A DNA stretch of 64,000 bases from contig NC_045147.1 in the NCBI RefSeq assembly GCF_008831285.2, positions 24,576,981-24,640,980 of the forward strand, written 5' to 3'. The stretch's first letter is position 1. Each line of letters opens with the position of its first letter. This DNA is from Nymphaea colorata. Its lineage: Eukaryota; Streptophyta; Magnoliopsida; Nymphaeales; Nymphaeaceae. Shown here piece after piece: positions 10,947 through 21,487 of the stretch. The position numbers and the translations under genes were made by a program. The notes under the pieces are model-generated. The model was given only the letters and a program-made list of their open reading frames with translations. It made no database searches and was not told where the DNA came from.

Positions 10947-11774
10947 ATGAGGGTAACTAGTGAAGAAGGATACAACAATAAGAAAGAGCAGCCAAACCAA
11001 TCGTTAGACTCTACTTCTACTAGTTTTGATAAACTAAAGGGTCAGGAAAAAGGGGCTAAAACTGAATGTGAGGGGCACAATTTCAGATATGATAAGAGAG
11101 ACAATGGTGCAGCACTTGCGATGATGGATCTAGTTCTCTGCGTGTGTTTACATGAGAAATGTTTGAAAGACATGATGTTGCTTAGCGCATCAAAAATGGA
11201 GGAGGATCCTAGGACTGAGATCCTCGAGGGCGGGCGAAGTCCGAATGGTGACTTGATCTTTTTCCATCCTAGCATCTATGATCACCACTTGGAGCTGAAG
11301 ATTAATAAAGTGAACAAAAAAATGTATGTGACTAACGTGACCACTATGAGAAAGCTGAGCGTTTCCGGGTATGAAGTTAGGCCCAATCACTACATGCGTA
11401 TCTACTTGGGTGACACACTTAAAATAGGAGACTCACATAGACAATATGTAGTGGAAATGATACCTCACAAAGGAGGAGAAGGATGCAACTCTAAGCAAAT
11501 TCAGCCTGACGTAAACCTTGGCTATCAAACCCAGCAACACTCGGACAGAAATGCTATGAGTCGACACCATGTTGACTGGAAAAGAGAGAAAAAGCTGAAA
11601 GATATTTCTGCAGTCTCAGATCTAGAAAGGAGACCAGATTCACGAAAACAAGACAACCTTAGAAATAGTTCTCCACAGAAAACAGAGAACCGAAATATGC
11701 AACCTCCAAAGAAACCGTTGAAGGATTCCCTGCCAGCAGCGTATAGGTTGCGAGAGGAAATAAGGAAGAATTAG
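10947..11774 (+). CDS. FHA-like domain protein inside the LARD
   Basis: An open frame of 275 residues. Residues about 94-170 follow the layout of a forkhead-associated (FHA) domain: GRSPNGDL (the Gly-Arg of strand beta 3), HPSIYDHHLEL (the pSxxxH block with its His), YVTNVTTMRKLSVSGYEV (the T/S-N-G-T block, in which the usual Asn-Gly is not kept) and LGDTLKIGDSHRQYVV (the GDxIxxG end). FHA domains bind phosphothreonine peptides, and loss of the Asn-Gly would weaken or alter that binding. The C-terminal 90 residues are basic, Gln- and Asn-rich and look disordered. The frame is intact while neighbouring gag parts are broken. It could be a captured host exon or a family-specific accessory domain; the FHA assignment is remote and made by eye. 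Confidence 0.5.
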   Translation: MRVTSEEGYNNKKEQPNQSLDSTSTSFDKLKGQEKGAKTECEGHNFRYDKRDNGAALAMMDLVLCVCLHEKCLKDMMLLSASKMEEDPRTEILEGGRSPNGDLIFFHPSIYDHHLELKINKVNKKMYVTNVTTMRKLSVSGYEVRPNHYMRIYLGDTLKIGDSHRQYVVEMIPHKGGEGCNSKQIQPDVNLGYQTQQHSDRNAMSRHHVDWKREKKLKDISAVSDLERRPDSRKQDNLRNSSPQKTENRNMQPPKKPLKDSLPAAYRLREEIRKN

Positions 11775-11861
11775 GCCGATATCAAACCCAAACTTCAACA
11801 TCAACGAAAAATTGCTAACCATTGCGGTCCTGTTGGGAACAAAGCACTAATACCAGCAAGA

Positions 11862-12345
11862 ATGAAACCCACTAAACCTGCTTCAAAAAGCGGTTCCACA
11901 GTCGGGGTAAGATCTGAGCAATGCCAAATGATTGAGAAACTAGACCCCACATGCTTAAAGTCCTCAAGCTCACGGTTGGAGAGAAAGGAGGAATATCAAA
12001 GAAGCCAAGGGGAACAACAGCCCCAAAGGCAAACAAAGAAACCCAATGACCAGCGGAACGATCCTCCCGACTTTGATGGAAAAGAGGCACAAAAGTGGGC
12101 ACTTAAAGTGGAACAATACTTCAAACGCCTAGGCCTAAATAAGGAAACTTGGATCCTATATTCCACTCTTTAGTTCAAAGACGAGGTGTGGCAATGGTAC
12201 CATAGGTTCAAGTAAACCCAAACGAATCCCACTTGGGACGTCTTCAAAGCAGCACTATTAGAACGTTTTGGGGTCACTTCCTTGAAAAATTATGAGGTAA
12301 AAAATGAACTTAAAATACTATCTTCCGAGAATAGTGATAGTGATA
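11862..12345 (+). pseudogene. Decayed Retrotrans_gag (capsid-type) region
   Basis: From about 12060 the translation reads PPDFDGKEAQKWALKVEQYF, followed after an in-frame TAG by VWQWYHRF and, after a TAA, by NPTWDVFKAALLERFG. This is the order of the Ty3/Gypsy gag family PF03732: FDG...W...vE.yF, LkG.A..Wy, W..F...l..rF. The two stops fall at 12171-12173 and 12214-12216. There is no zinc knuckle downstream. The residues upstream (11862-12055) are Gln- and Lys-rich linker. Capsid formation from this copy is not possible. Confidence 0.85.
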
Positions 12346-13197
12346 ATAGGAGGATGAAGCTGTGGCAACCCGTGGGGGACCATCCGAGGAATACTCTATT
12401 ATTGAATATGACATTATAGATTTACTAGAGGACCTGAAAACGGGTGAACATCACACTCTAGAGAAGCCAAATGAGAACATTAAGAGCGTTGAAACCCTTG
12501 AGTACAAAGAGCTTGCCCCAAAGAGGGGTGGCGATACCTTGAAGTCCTTTCACGCTGGAATCGATACCTTGAAGTCCTTTCACGCCGAGTAAAACGTCAC
12601 CTAAGAGGGGTGGCAATGATATAATAGATTTTTCAGCCGGTAGAAAAGGGGAGTGTGACCAGCTAGAACAGGCAGATCATGGGCCGAACTTGTTGAAGCA
12701 TCTCCCAAACGCCACATTCGTTCTTGAAGCAAATAATAGTCTTTACATGTCAACGTTTGCACATTATCGTAAGGCTGAAGTGCACCCACAAATTAGGCAG
12801 ATTTTTGACTATGGGAAGTTCATGCAAGGGTCGGCAACAAAATGTTATAAGCGCCTTCAGGCAAGAATGGAGTCCCAACTTGGATGACTCCCAATAGATT
12901 ATGGACTGTGTTATCCTCTACTATTGATAGGATGGGTCAAAGCCAAACCGGGAAATGATTTGGCAACACTTGGAGATTGTTATATGGCAAGGCCTAAGAG
13001 GCTTAAAGGCTAGGTCTATGATCGAGGAAGGTTGCATGGGGCTGCGGTATTAGCTGACACATCCAAACCGGCAAGAGACATTACTTGGGCTGTTAGAGCG
13101 GGATTATGGACCAGCTAGAAGCAAGGCTTGGCTGGATGAGATTGGTCGGTTCCTCCTAGGAGACTGGCAAGGTCGAGCTTGGGGACAAGCTCGTTAT
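12346..13197 (+). other. LARD interior without pol
   Basis: Pol would be expected here in an autonomous element, but the 850 bp contain only short frames (12362-12592, 12690-12887) with no protease, reverse transcriptase, RNase H or integrase motif. A 30-bp unit (CGATACCTTGAAGTCCTTTC...) is repeated in tandem at 12532-12561 and 12562-12590. The bases GAGCTTGGGGACAAGCTCG just before the polypurine tract can form a stem. Confidence 0.7.
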
Positions 13198-13208
13198 AAG
13201 GGGGATGG
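13198..13208 (+). other. Polypurine tract
   Basis: AAGGGGGATGG lies three bases before the 3' LTR and is the expected primer site for plus-strand DNA. Confidence 0.8.
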
Positions 13209-13211
13209 ATT

Positions 13212-15698
13212 TGTTACGGGCCTACCTAGAGCCCCGTCGACTGCTGCCGAAGCCAAAGAACAGCCAATATCATTAGGGAGGTTAAGGAAAGCACTGGCCG
13301 CGATCGGGAGTGATGCCGAGAGCGCAAGGCGCTCACACCGAGTGGGCAAAGAACCCATGGCCGAAGGCGGAAATATATATTGTGAGGTTAACCTTTTGCT
13401 TGCTCTAGTTGAAACAGGCATTCATAGCACGAGGGAGGTTACAAGCGCCAAGCAACAGCGTGGCGTTCAAGCAGCCAAGGAAGGCATTGCAGGCAGAGGA
13501 GATCATTTCTCTTTTGAGGGTATCTCCTTCACTGAGACCAAGTTGGGACCAGGTGCACCAGTTCAGGAACGGACAGACAGGAACAGACTGCACATGAACC
13601 CCCAACTCAGGAACAAGAGGACAAGAACAGTAAGAACCCGGATAGACAGGTAGCACAGGCACAGGACGAGGACAGAAGATGTCCAGTCGGTTCCAGGGCA
13701 GACCGACATCACTAGCAGAGACTGGATAGACACAGTGGGTATCCAGGTGTCCAAAGCAGGAGCAGAGCAGGCAGACTGTCCAGACAAGCACAACACAGAA
13801 ACAGGGGACGTTCCAGGGTTCTGGACAGAGACAGACGAGTAGACCGAGACAGCCAGGTTTGAGGCCACTTAGACTGAGTGTAGGTGAAGTGGGTTTGGAC
13901 CCAGCTAGAGCATCACGGTTGGGAGTCGGTTCAGGTGTGGGTTAGGACTGAACCCAATAATAGTTGACCGACTCGGCTGGTTTAGTCTTTGTGCATAGTT
14001 TGTTTTGCTTATTGTAGTATCGTCTCGAAACGAGATGCCAGCATGAACCGGGATGCTTTCCCTATATAAGGAAAGTGATGTTGCCCTAATGATTTGAATG
14101 TCTTAATGAAGTTTTTCTTGGAATGTGTGCTGGTTTCAAAGTTTGAAGTTTCTTCTTCCACGAAGAGTTCCAGCCAGGGCGGCTGTGTGATGCCGTGTTC
14201 AAAATCCTCAACGGAGGTCAGTATTCCGGCGGCTTCCGATAGGTGAACTAGTTGGTATCTTGTGCAACACTGCCGGAGGGTGTTGCTGAGTGCCAAACAA
14301 TGTTATCTTCCCCATTTCCTGGGACATAGATCAAGCTGCGTGCTGTTTCTCCAGCCATAGGAGGAACGAGAGGCGTAACTTGACAGGGGGAGGCATTGAG
14401 GGATTGGCGTCGTTCTGAACCTCAACGAGGGGAATCTTCCGGCTGGGTGCTACCTCAACGGAGGATTTCCAACAGATAGGTACCTTGGCTGAATCCAGCC
14501 AAGCAGGAGGGAGTTGATCAACGTCTCTGCCATTGACATTCGGAGTCTCCAACATTTCAGGTTAGTGTCGATCGTCTCCTCGATGCTATCATTGGAGATT
14601 TCTGTTCCGATCATTGTCTTCAATGGAAGGGATCCCCTGTGCGCATTCCAACGAGTTCTGGTCTAAAGCATTGGCCATTTCATCCGGCATTTCATTGATC
14701 GAAGGGCTAAACGATCGTGAGGATTAAACCAGGATCAAGATCAGCGCATTCATTCGACCTTCGGGTAGACGATCTAACACTGATTCCTATTGATCCCACA
14801 CAAGTTTAACCAAGGAGTTCTAGCCCATTTCGATTCCTTGATTATCATCTACCTTCTGGGCGAGTTTCATGTTGATCAAAGGGAGATTCGACTGAGAAGC
14901 GATTGGGAGAACAGTCCCTGCTGTCTTCCCTGTTCTACCACCCAGACACCCCTGATGAGACAAAATTGTGAAGAGATTGAGAGCTTATTTTGGCAATCAG
15001 ACACTTGGATCACCTTCCCAACATCCAGACGAAGATTCTGAACTTGGTTTGAGGGAAATCCGTTCAGTATGGAGGAAGATATCCCCTCCGGACTGAATCA
15101 GGCGAAATCGGCTGCTATCTCCTGTTTCTGCTCGGCCTGAACCTACGACCTGTTGAAGGAGAAAGTCTTCAACGAGTGACCCTTAGAGATCAGTTTTGGA
15201 CCTGGTCTTTTGGGCGTCCAATCTATGGTGTCTTAGCTCCATTCAAACCAAATTTCAGGATTTTTGGACATCTGGTTGAGTCGCGGTGAATTTTTAAAGC
15301 TCAACAGGTCCTGAACTCACCGGCAGTCTCTCTACGCCTGAACTGAATACAAATTCTGTGACAGTCCAGTACTTTCATCTTCAACGAGCTCTCTGTTGGA
15401 TGATCGAATTGAGCTGATCTTTGGCGCGTGTTTGTATACCTATTTGAGGATGCTATGGTCCAAATTTCAGATCAAACAGAGACCTGGATGAATTTATATG
15501 ATTTTTAGAGTACCGCTCCCTCTTATGAACCAAGACAAGGTTTCCTGCTCTTGCTTGACCTGAAACAGAAATGGCCCTGGCGTGATTGTTTGGGCATCAA
15601 TTGCTCAGCACTTCGATTAGACCCCTCCAATTGAATCTTGGGAAGTTAGAGTCGGTCTTCGGCAGCAAGATTTGGCCGTAGGTGGACCGGCCCTAACA
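13212..15698 (+). repeat. 3' LTR of the LARD
   Basis: The copy is 2,487 bp, collinear with the 5' LTR, with the same TGTTACGGGC and CCCTAACA ends. Differences include a short deletion near 13251, many substitutions, and a TATA region at 14061-14070. The open frame seen in the 5' copy is broken here. Confidence 0.92.
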
Positions 15699-16080
15699 GT
15701 TGCCTCCGAAGTTAGATAGCTAAGGGCACGAATCTGAGCTACTTGACTTCTTAGGGGTGCTTGTGATGGTTTGTGCGCCTTCCTAAGAGTGCTTATGATG
15801 GTTTGCCCGCTTTAGAGATTGAATGCACATGTTGAATGTGATGTAGATGTGATGCTTTGTGTGTGAGCCGAGTGATAACATTTGTAATAGTTGCGGTTGT
15901 AAGTTTTGTAGTAGGTTCGGCCCTTGGATTTGGAGGAAAGTTTTCTTTTATCTCTACCCAAAGGTTTTCATTTTGCTGAGATTGTGTCCAGCTAAGTAGA
16001 AATTTCGTAAGACTGTAATTTGGCCATGTAGGAATTCCCACCGCAAGAGATCCTGACAGCGGTTGCACCTTAGACATCTT
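15699..16080 (+). mobile_element. Right remnant of an older related element
   Basis: Sequence immediately outside the 3' LTR aligns with the LARD leader at about 10003-10350 (GCTAAGGGCACGAATCTGAG, GTGATGGTTTG, TTTTGTAGTAGGTTCGGCCC, CGCAAGAGATCCTG). Together with 5287-5321 it forms the interrupted copy into which the LARD inserted. Confidence 0.7.
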
Positions 16081-16092
16081 TATTTTGCCTAT

Positions 16093-16102
16093 CAATATAT
16101 AT

Positions 16103-16149
<47 letters not shown>

Positions 16150-16164
16150 GGGGAGAGAGAGAGA
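16093..16164. repeat. (TA)n(GA)n microsatellite
   Basis: About 46 bp of TA repeats followed by about 25 bp of GA-rich repeat. Confidence 0.95.
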
Positions 16165-19020
16165 ACCATATCCACCTTAGGCTATATAGGTAGGGTTACA
16201 AAAGTGACTTTAATTTGTCAAGTTGGTTCTTTTCCAATTTTTCCAGTACAATGAGGTACCGTAGGCGTAGTGACGTCACTGCTGAAGATATATGTACTAT
16301 GTATGCCGAGAAGAAATGAAGAAGTGAACCATATCACCTTACGATGTAGGCATGAGTGGATTTGATACGACGCAAAAAGAACAGCTATTTATTCATAAAA
16401 ATGGGGCAAATGAACTTCAATAATTCAGCTTAATGCAACGAAGCATGCGCCTTCATTGCTTAGCTTAGGCAAGGCCCGCGTTTCTTATCAATCTATTGCC
16501 ATTGCATTTTTCATAGTCGATGAGGAGGAGGAGGAGAACAGGACTCTTCATGTATACCCGACCATGGATTCGGTCAATACCCAAAAGTTTGTTTAGTCAG
16601 TTGAGCATGTCAATTTCTTAATGATGGAGATCAGTCCTGAAAGTCCAATCTTTCAAAGGGAAAATGTTTTAGCCGGCCACAGCTAAAAGCAGTGCCGTAA
16701 GGAACTCAAAATGCATTGCTGAGCTTGTAAAGTAACGGATGGCAGCTTTGGGAAAAAGGCGGGAGCAGTAACTCCTTGCTGGCCTGTAAGGAACAAAAAA
16801 GGGAGTTTAATCTGGCAATCTAAATTCCAGCAGATGTTCATAGTGTTGGAAGCATCCAAATTCCAATACCGGTCAAGATTGGAGTGGAATGGGATCGTTC
16901 CCGGTTAAGCTGGCTGGCCTACCACGTAACTAACACTTCACACTCATCCATTCGTCCCCCAGGAAGGAAATTTTATGAGGTGTTTAATTTAGATATGCAA
17001 GGCAAAGCCAGAGAGGCGGAGACAAATGCTCTCATGCATGGAATAAGAAACAAAACAAGAAGGCGCAGGTAACTTTCTCGAGAAAGATAACCTTGACCCA
17101 TAAGAGCAGGTAAGACAAAGAAGGATCTTAGAAAATTAAAGGGTTAGGTTTTGATCTCTTCTCCTTTCGTTTTCTTCTCTTTGTACGTTCTGTGATAAAT
17201 ACTTTTCCATCCTTGGAGAATTAAAGTGTGATCGAGAGAGGGGATCAGTGACTAGCGCCCTTTGCGTGCACGTTCACGTAAAGGTTTAATGCAAAACTTT
17301 CCTGACGCTTGTGGACTCCATTTTGTAGATGCAGGACAAAAGCTCTGCAGGAACAATACTATTCCGTGATTGGGTTCCCCGAGAATCCGTTCTGTCTTTT
17401 AATTCTATCCCATGAGAACGGTTTGGCTCATTCTCCACCACCTTACCTCTCATAATTGATGAACACGTCTTGTGGCTTCATGTGGATAACCGACGCGATG
17501 AGCGCCACCGGGAAACACGGCGGTTTTGGTCTGCAAAGACTACGACTGTTCATGCCTGAAAATTAAATAAAGAACCAAATTAAGCTGTGGACAATATGAC
17601 ACCCCGAGATGGTTAAAGCCAGCCGCCCTGACCTGTGTCTAGCGTGTAGCTGCTTTCCAGTTTGATCGAACTTTGACTTGCGATTATGCATTTATATGGG
17701 CAAGAAGATTAATTTCAAGAGGGAGATGTGTGATTTGAGTGGGTGCCAACTGAAGTCTGAACTGAAGGAAATTGTAAGACAAGGAACAAGGAGCTGGGGA
17801 CACTTCAGAGAAGAGGGCCATGGGGATGAATGTCAGTCGACCTTTTTCAGGACTTGCTTTTTGGTGGTAACCTAAACCTACTTTTTGGTGGTAAGCTTAC
17901 CAACCGATAGAGCTAGTCTTCACTCTGTCAATTTGGTCTATGTGCGAGTTGATACCATCGATCGTCTGCAAAATGTTCAAAATACGAATTCTTGAACATC
18001 GCCTTTCGAATCTAAGACCAGGAAAGAGATGGTAAGCGGGCTTATAAGAAAACCGGTAGAGATATTGAAACCAGTCTGCTACCTAGAAATTTTGCCAAGT
18101 ATCCACCGAGTAGCAAGGTCAAACTGTCTGATGTATATTCATTAAACGGCCAAGAGATTAAGTAGTTATTCTACCGGCGCACTCGTGCGTGATCGGAAAT
18201 GGAATAGAATAATGTTGAAAAGCAAGTTGGGCTTCGAAACAAATTCAGATGCCACAGCTAATTGATCAGGTCGATTCACTAAAAATACTCTATCAAGGCT
18301 TTATGATGGCCAAAACGCATGTCTGCGTCCCGATTCTTTGCTCGCGCAAAAGAAATGATTAAAGGCTTTGGAAAAAGTAGGTTTTTTAATATACACTTGG
18401 TTTTTTTTCATCAATTACAGAAATTCAAACACCACCATCCATTTTTTCGTCAATCGAAGGGGCACCACGGAGTTTCCGGTGACGGCAAAAATGGAGACTG
18501 CCATCCCTACATCTCCCGCAGGGCGCAGTTTTCATGTCAGTGGTTGAGCAGCAATTTGGATTTGAAGGACTTATCATACACAGTCCGACATAAGGAGACT
18601 GAACTTTGCGAGGGTATGAAGGCCGACACGTACTCCCCACCCCAAGATCTTCGGACAGGAGTTTTCCCGTGCAATGACGTCGGCCGTGATTATCGTTGTA
18701 AGGGTCCAAGGGACGTTGAAGGCTGCAATGGGGGCACCCTCCTAAATTCATACGACCACAATGTCCTCCGTCCCACCTTGATACGCCACTAGGTGGGGAA
18801 TCTGTCCAGCCCCATCCGGGGCCTGCCCCACCACTCGTTCTCAAAATCCGGAACGATCATTTCTTCGCTGCGCATGTCAAAATCCGCACTCTGTAGTTGA
18901 CGATTTCTGGTGAATTCGGGAAGAGATCTGGTCTCGGAAAAGGTAAGGAGAGAAAGAGAAAGAGGAAATTTTATGCTTTTTTTTTTTTCCTTCTCTGGTT
19001 CCTGACGTCCTGAAGTCGTC
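16165..19020. other. Intergenic, no supported gene
   Basis: Several short open frames exist, including overlapping ones on both strands at 18319-18844. None shows a recognisable domain or splice-consistent extension. A word CTTTTTGGTGGTAA is repeated 24 bp apart near 17857 and 17881. The right end is the 3' flank of the MAKR gene. Confidence 0.5.
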
Positions 19021-21255
19021 TTATTTACCACCATCGGCTACACCGAAAGATTTTTTACAGTGGGCAATGGCCGCTTGCAAAGAGCAGTCCCTCTCCCGCA
19101 CGCTCAACTCTCTGCTGGCACAGACGAAGCTGTTCATCCTCCGGTGGATGGGCGACGACCCCAGCGACGTCGGGCAGCTCCGGATCCCAGTGTCCCTGCA
19201 GCTTGCCCCGAAGCTGGCGGCCGCGGCAAAGACCCTCCCCTCGTAGCTCTCTGCCTCCTCCGCCAGGCGGTTCCCCTTGAAGGGATTCACGATCCTCCAG
19301 TACCTATCCAACATCTCCTTGGCTCTCCTCATCCTCTTGTCTACTTTCCTGGGGGTTTCGTGGTAGAAGGGGCTGCTCCCCTGCTGCTTCTGCACCCATC
19401 CCAACTCTCCCACCTCTCTGGGCCTCAGTTTCACCAGCAGCTTCCTTACCCCTTTCGCATGATCCGCCGCACTCCTCCCCACGTTCTGACATTGCACCCT
19501 GAAAATCACGACGTCGGTCACCGGGGAAATTGCGAAGCTAGTGACGCAGAAAGAGTACGTGCGCGCGTGTGTGAATGTGTGACGGGGAAAGAGTTTTGGT
19601 ACGAAAAAAGTACTGTGGGCACCCCATGATTGAGGTGTTCTCTGGATTTGCGTGCGCAGAGCCCAACGCCCTTGGTGGCCGTGTAAAGCCAAACATGCGA
19701 GGGGACGGAAATGACCACTCGTTGCGTTGCGTGGAAAGAAACACTTGAAAGCTTTCCTCCCCGGCACGGCCCCTTCGCCTTTTGTATTGTACACGGTGGG
19801 AGAGAGGGAGTGGGGCGATGCTTCTTTTCAGGAATCTTCTTTCATGGCCGTCCGGGAGTTGTTTTTGCGTAAATAGAAGGAGACAGAAAGAAAGCGCGTG
19901 CTTTAAACAAAAGTCCCTAAACTTGAATGAAACTGCAACTCAGGTGTACCTAGTAAAGCAACTAATGCCTTTAATTTTTTGTGGGCTAATTCAAGTATAG
20001 GGATTATGATAAAAAAAAAAAAAAATGGAAACTTTGCCTCCAGGATCAATTCAAAATGGTGGCTTTAGTTTTGACTAAATCTCGATAACCAAACCCCCTC
20101 GACAAACTGTAAAAACTGATGCTTCAACCTTTTTTTTTAAAAAAAAAAGGAAAAAGAAAAGCAAAGAATCGTCAATATTGCAGCCCACTGTTCCTGATTT
20201 AAGAGCATTCCGAGTTCCGTGTAAGGCATGGTAGAGTACGGGGGCTAGGCAAATCTTTCCCCGTTGTCGGAAGGAAACTTTAGAAGGTAGCCAGGATTCT
20301 GTTCCAGACATGAGGACGATGCTAGCACTCACGGGCTCGATCGGTGCGTCTTTTCTTATGCAGGTAGGCGATTGTTTTGATAAAGGAGCGCGCCCAGTTT
20401 GGCAAATGGGCGCCATCGAACCCCGATCGACACAAATTTGTCTCTGGTAACTTGGCGAGTAAAAACCGATCGAGACAAGGACCCATATTCTACGGGCCGA
20501 ACACGAGGACAGATCATAAATTTTTCGTTTTGCATTAATTTCTCGTGGCTGTCGCCTCGTCTCCTTCCTCATTTTCTAACTAAATTCAGGGAAGACGCAC
20601 CATCCAAACGGGGGGCGGACGGGGATGCATGTTTTCTGGGCGTGAGGTAAGGGCAGAGAGGTGTCCTGAGTCGATGATGGAAGGGAAGAGGGGTTTACCT
20701 ATCAGCCATCAACTCGCCATCATCGGCTGGCTTGCCGATAGCTTTTCGACTCTGCTCGTTCTCGGCTCCCACCTTGGAGCTCGATTTCCTGAAGCTCAAC
20801 AGCTTCCATCTCGTCGCGTGTCTCTTCGCCTCGTGGATGCTCTGGTGATCAGAACATGAACTGACCTCCGAGCAGGAACGCTCCTTCGGAATGCCCGCTC
20901 CTGTGGAGTTGCTTCCAGGCGTCGAGACCCCTTGGCCTGGACTAGGGAAAGCCGTGTTCTTAGCCGAAGACGAGGTGACGCAGTGGAGCGGGAGGAGCTG
21001 GCCGTTGTTGAAGAGCATGTCGGCTGGGATCTGGCGGGGATATCCGCTCAGCGGGGAGGAGAAGGAAACACGGAACTCGAATTCGGCATCGACGTCGGCG
21101 TCGCAGGCGGCCGACTCCGAGGAGGAGAGGTCGATCTCGATGTAGGAGTCGGGTGCGTCGAGGGAGTTGTTGAGAGCGGAGTCGAGGTCGAAGCAACTCA
21201 AGGAGAATCTCTCTTCACCAACTCCAGACTCTCTTGTTGATTTTGAGGCTCCCAT
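19021..21255 (-). CDS. Membrane-associated kinase regulator (MAKR family)
   Basis: Two exons on the minus strand: 21255-20699 and 19498-19021, joined from a GATAG|GTAAAC donor to a TTTTCAG|G acceptor, giving 344 residues. Exon 1 has the hallmarks of MAKR proteins: SYIEIDLSSSE, FEFRVSFSSPL and PADMLFNNGQLLPL, then a Lys/Arg-rich stretch near residues 150-165 that in this family contacts the plasma membrane. Exon 2 has basic VRKLLVKLRPRE, a helical KEMLDRYWRIVNPF segment, RSCPTSLGSSP and the C-terminal SLQAAIAHCKKSFG, which resembles the kinase-interacting tail of BKI1 and MAKRs. Members bind receptor-like kinases at the membrane and tune brassinosteroid or other peptide signalling. Which receptor this one serves cannot be told. 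The 1.2-kb intron is unremarkable. Confidence 0.88.
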
Positions 21256-21437
21256 TTACAGAAGAATTTTGAGAAAGGCTATGGATGGGGGAGCTTCTTC
21301 TCTTTTTTCTCTTTCGCGGTGAAGTACGTTGGGCTCAGTCACAGAGAGCACAGGGGGGAGAGAGCTAAGGAGGAACCGACTCCTTAACGGGGTCTCTCTC
21401 CCACCTAATTTAAGCAGCTCGGACATCTTTCTCTTCC

Positions 21438-21487
<50 letters not shown>

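Larger units (their letters stand above)
5322..15698 (+). mobile_element. LARD-like non-autonomous Ty3/Gypsy LTR retrotransposon
   Basis: Two direct repeats, 5322-7817 and 13212-15698, start TGTTACGGGC and end GGCCCTAACA, giving the canonical TG...CA ends. A tRNA-iMet primer-binding site follows the left repeat, and a polypurine tract precedes the right one. The bases just outside are GTTAC (5317-5321) and GTTGC (15699-15703), a 5-bp target duplication with one mismatch. The 5.4-kb interior has a long repetitive leader, an acidic reading frame, an FHA-like frame and a decayed Retrotrans_gag block. No protease, reverse transcriptase, RNase H or integrase motif was found, so mobility would need a helper element. 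The gag type points to Ty3/Gypsy. LTR-to-LTR differences are frequent (about a dozen substitutions plus an indel in the first 200 bp), so the insertion is not recent. Confidence 0.9.

Noticed and set aside
18319-18844. Overlapping 157- and 139-residue frames on opposite strands
   Set aside because: Neither resembles a protein family, and the composition looks like chance openness.
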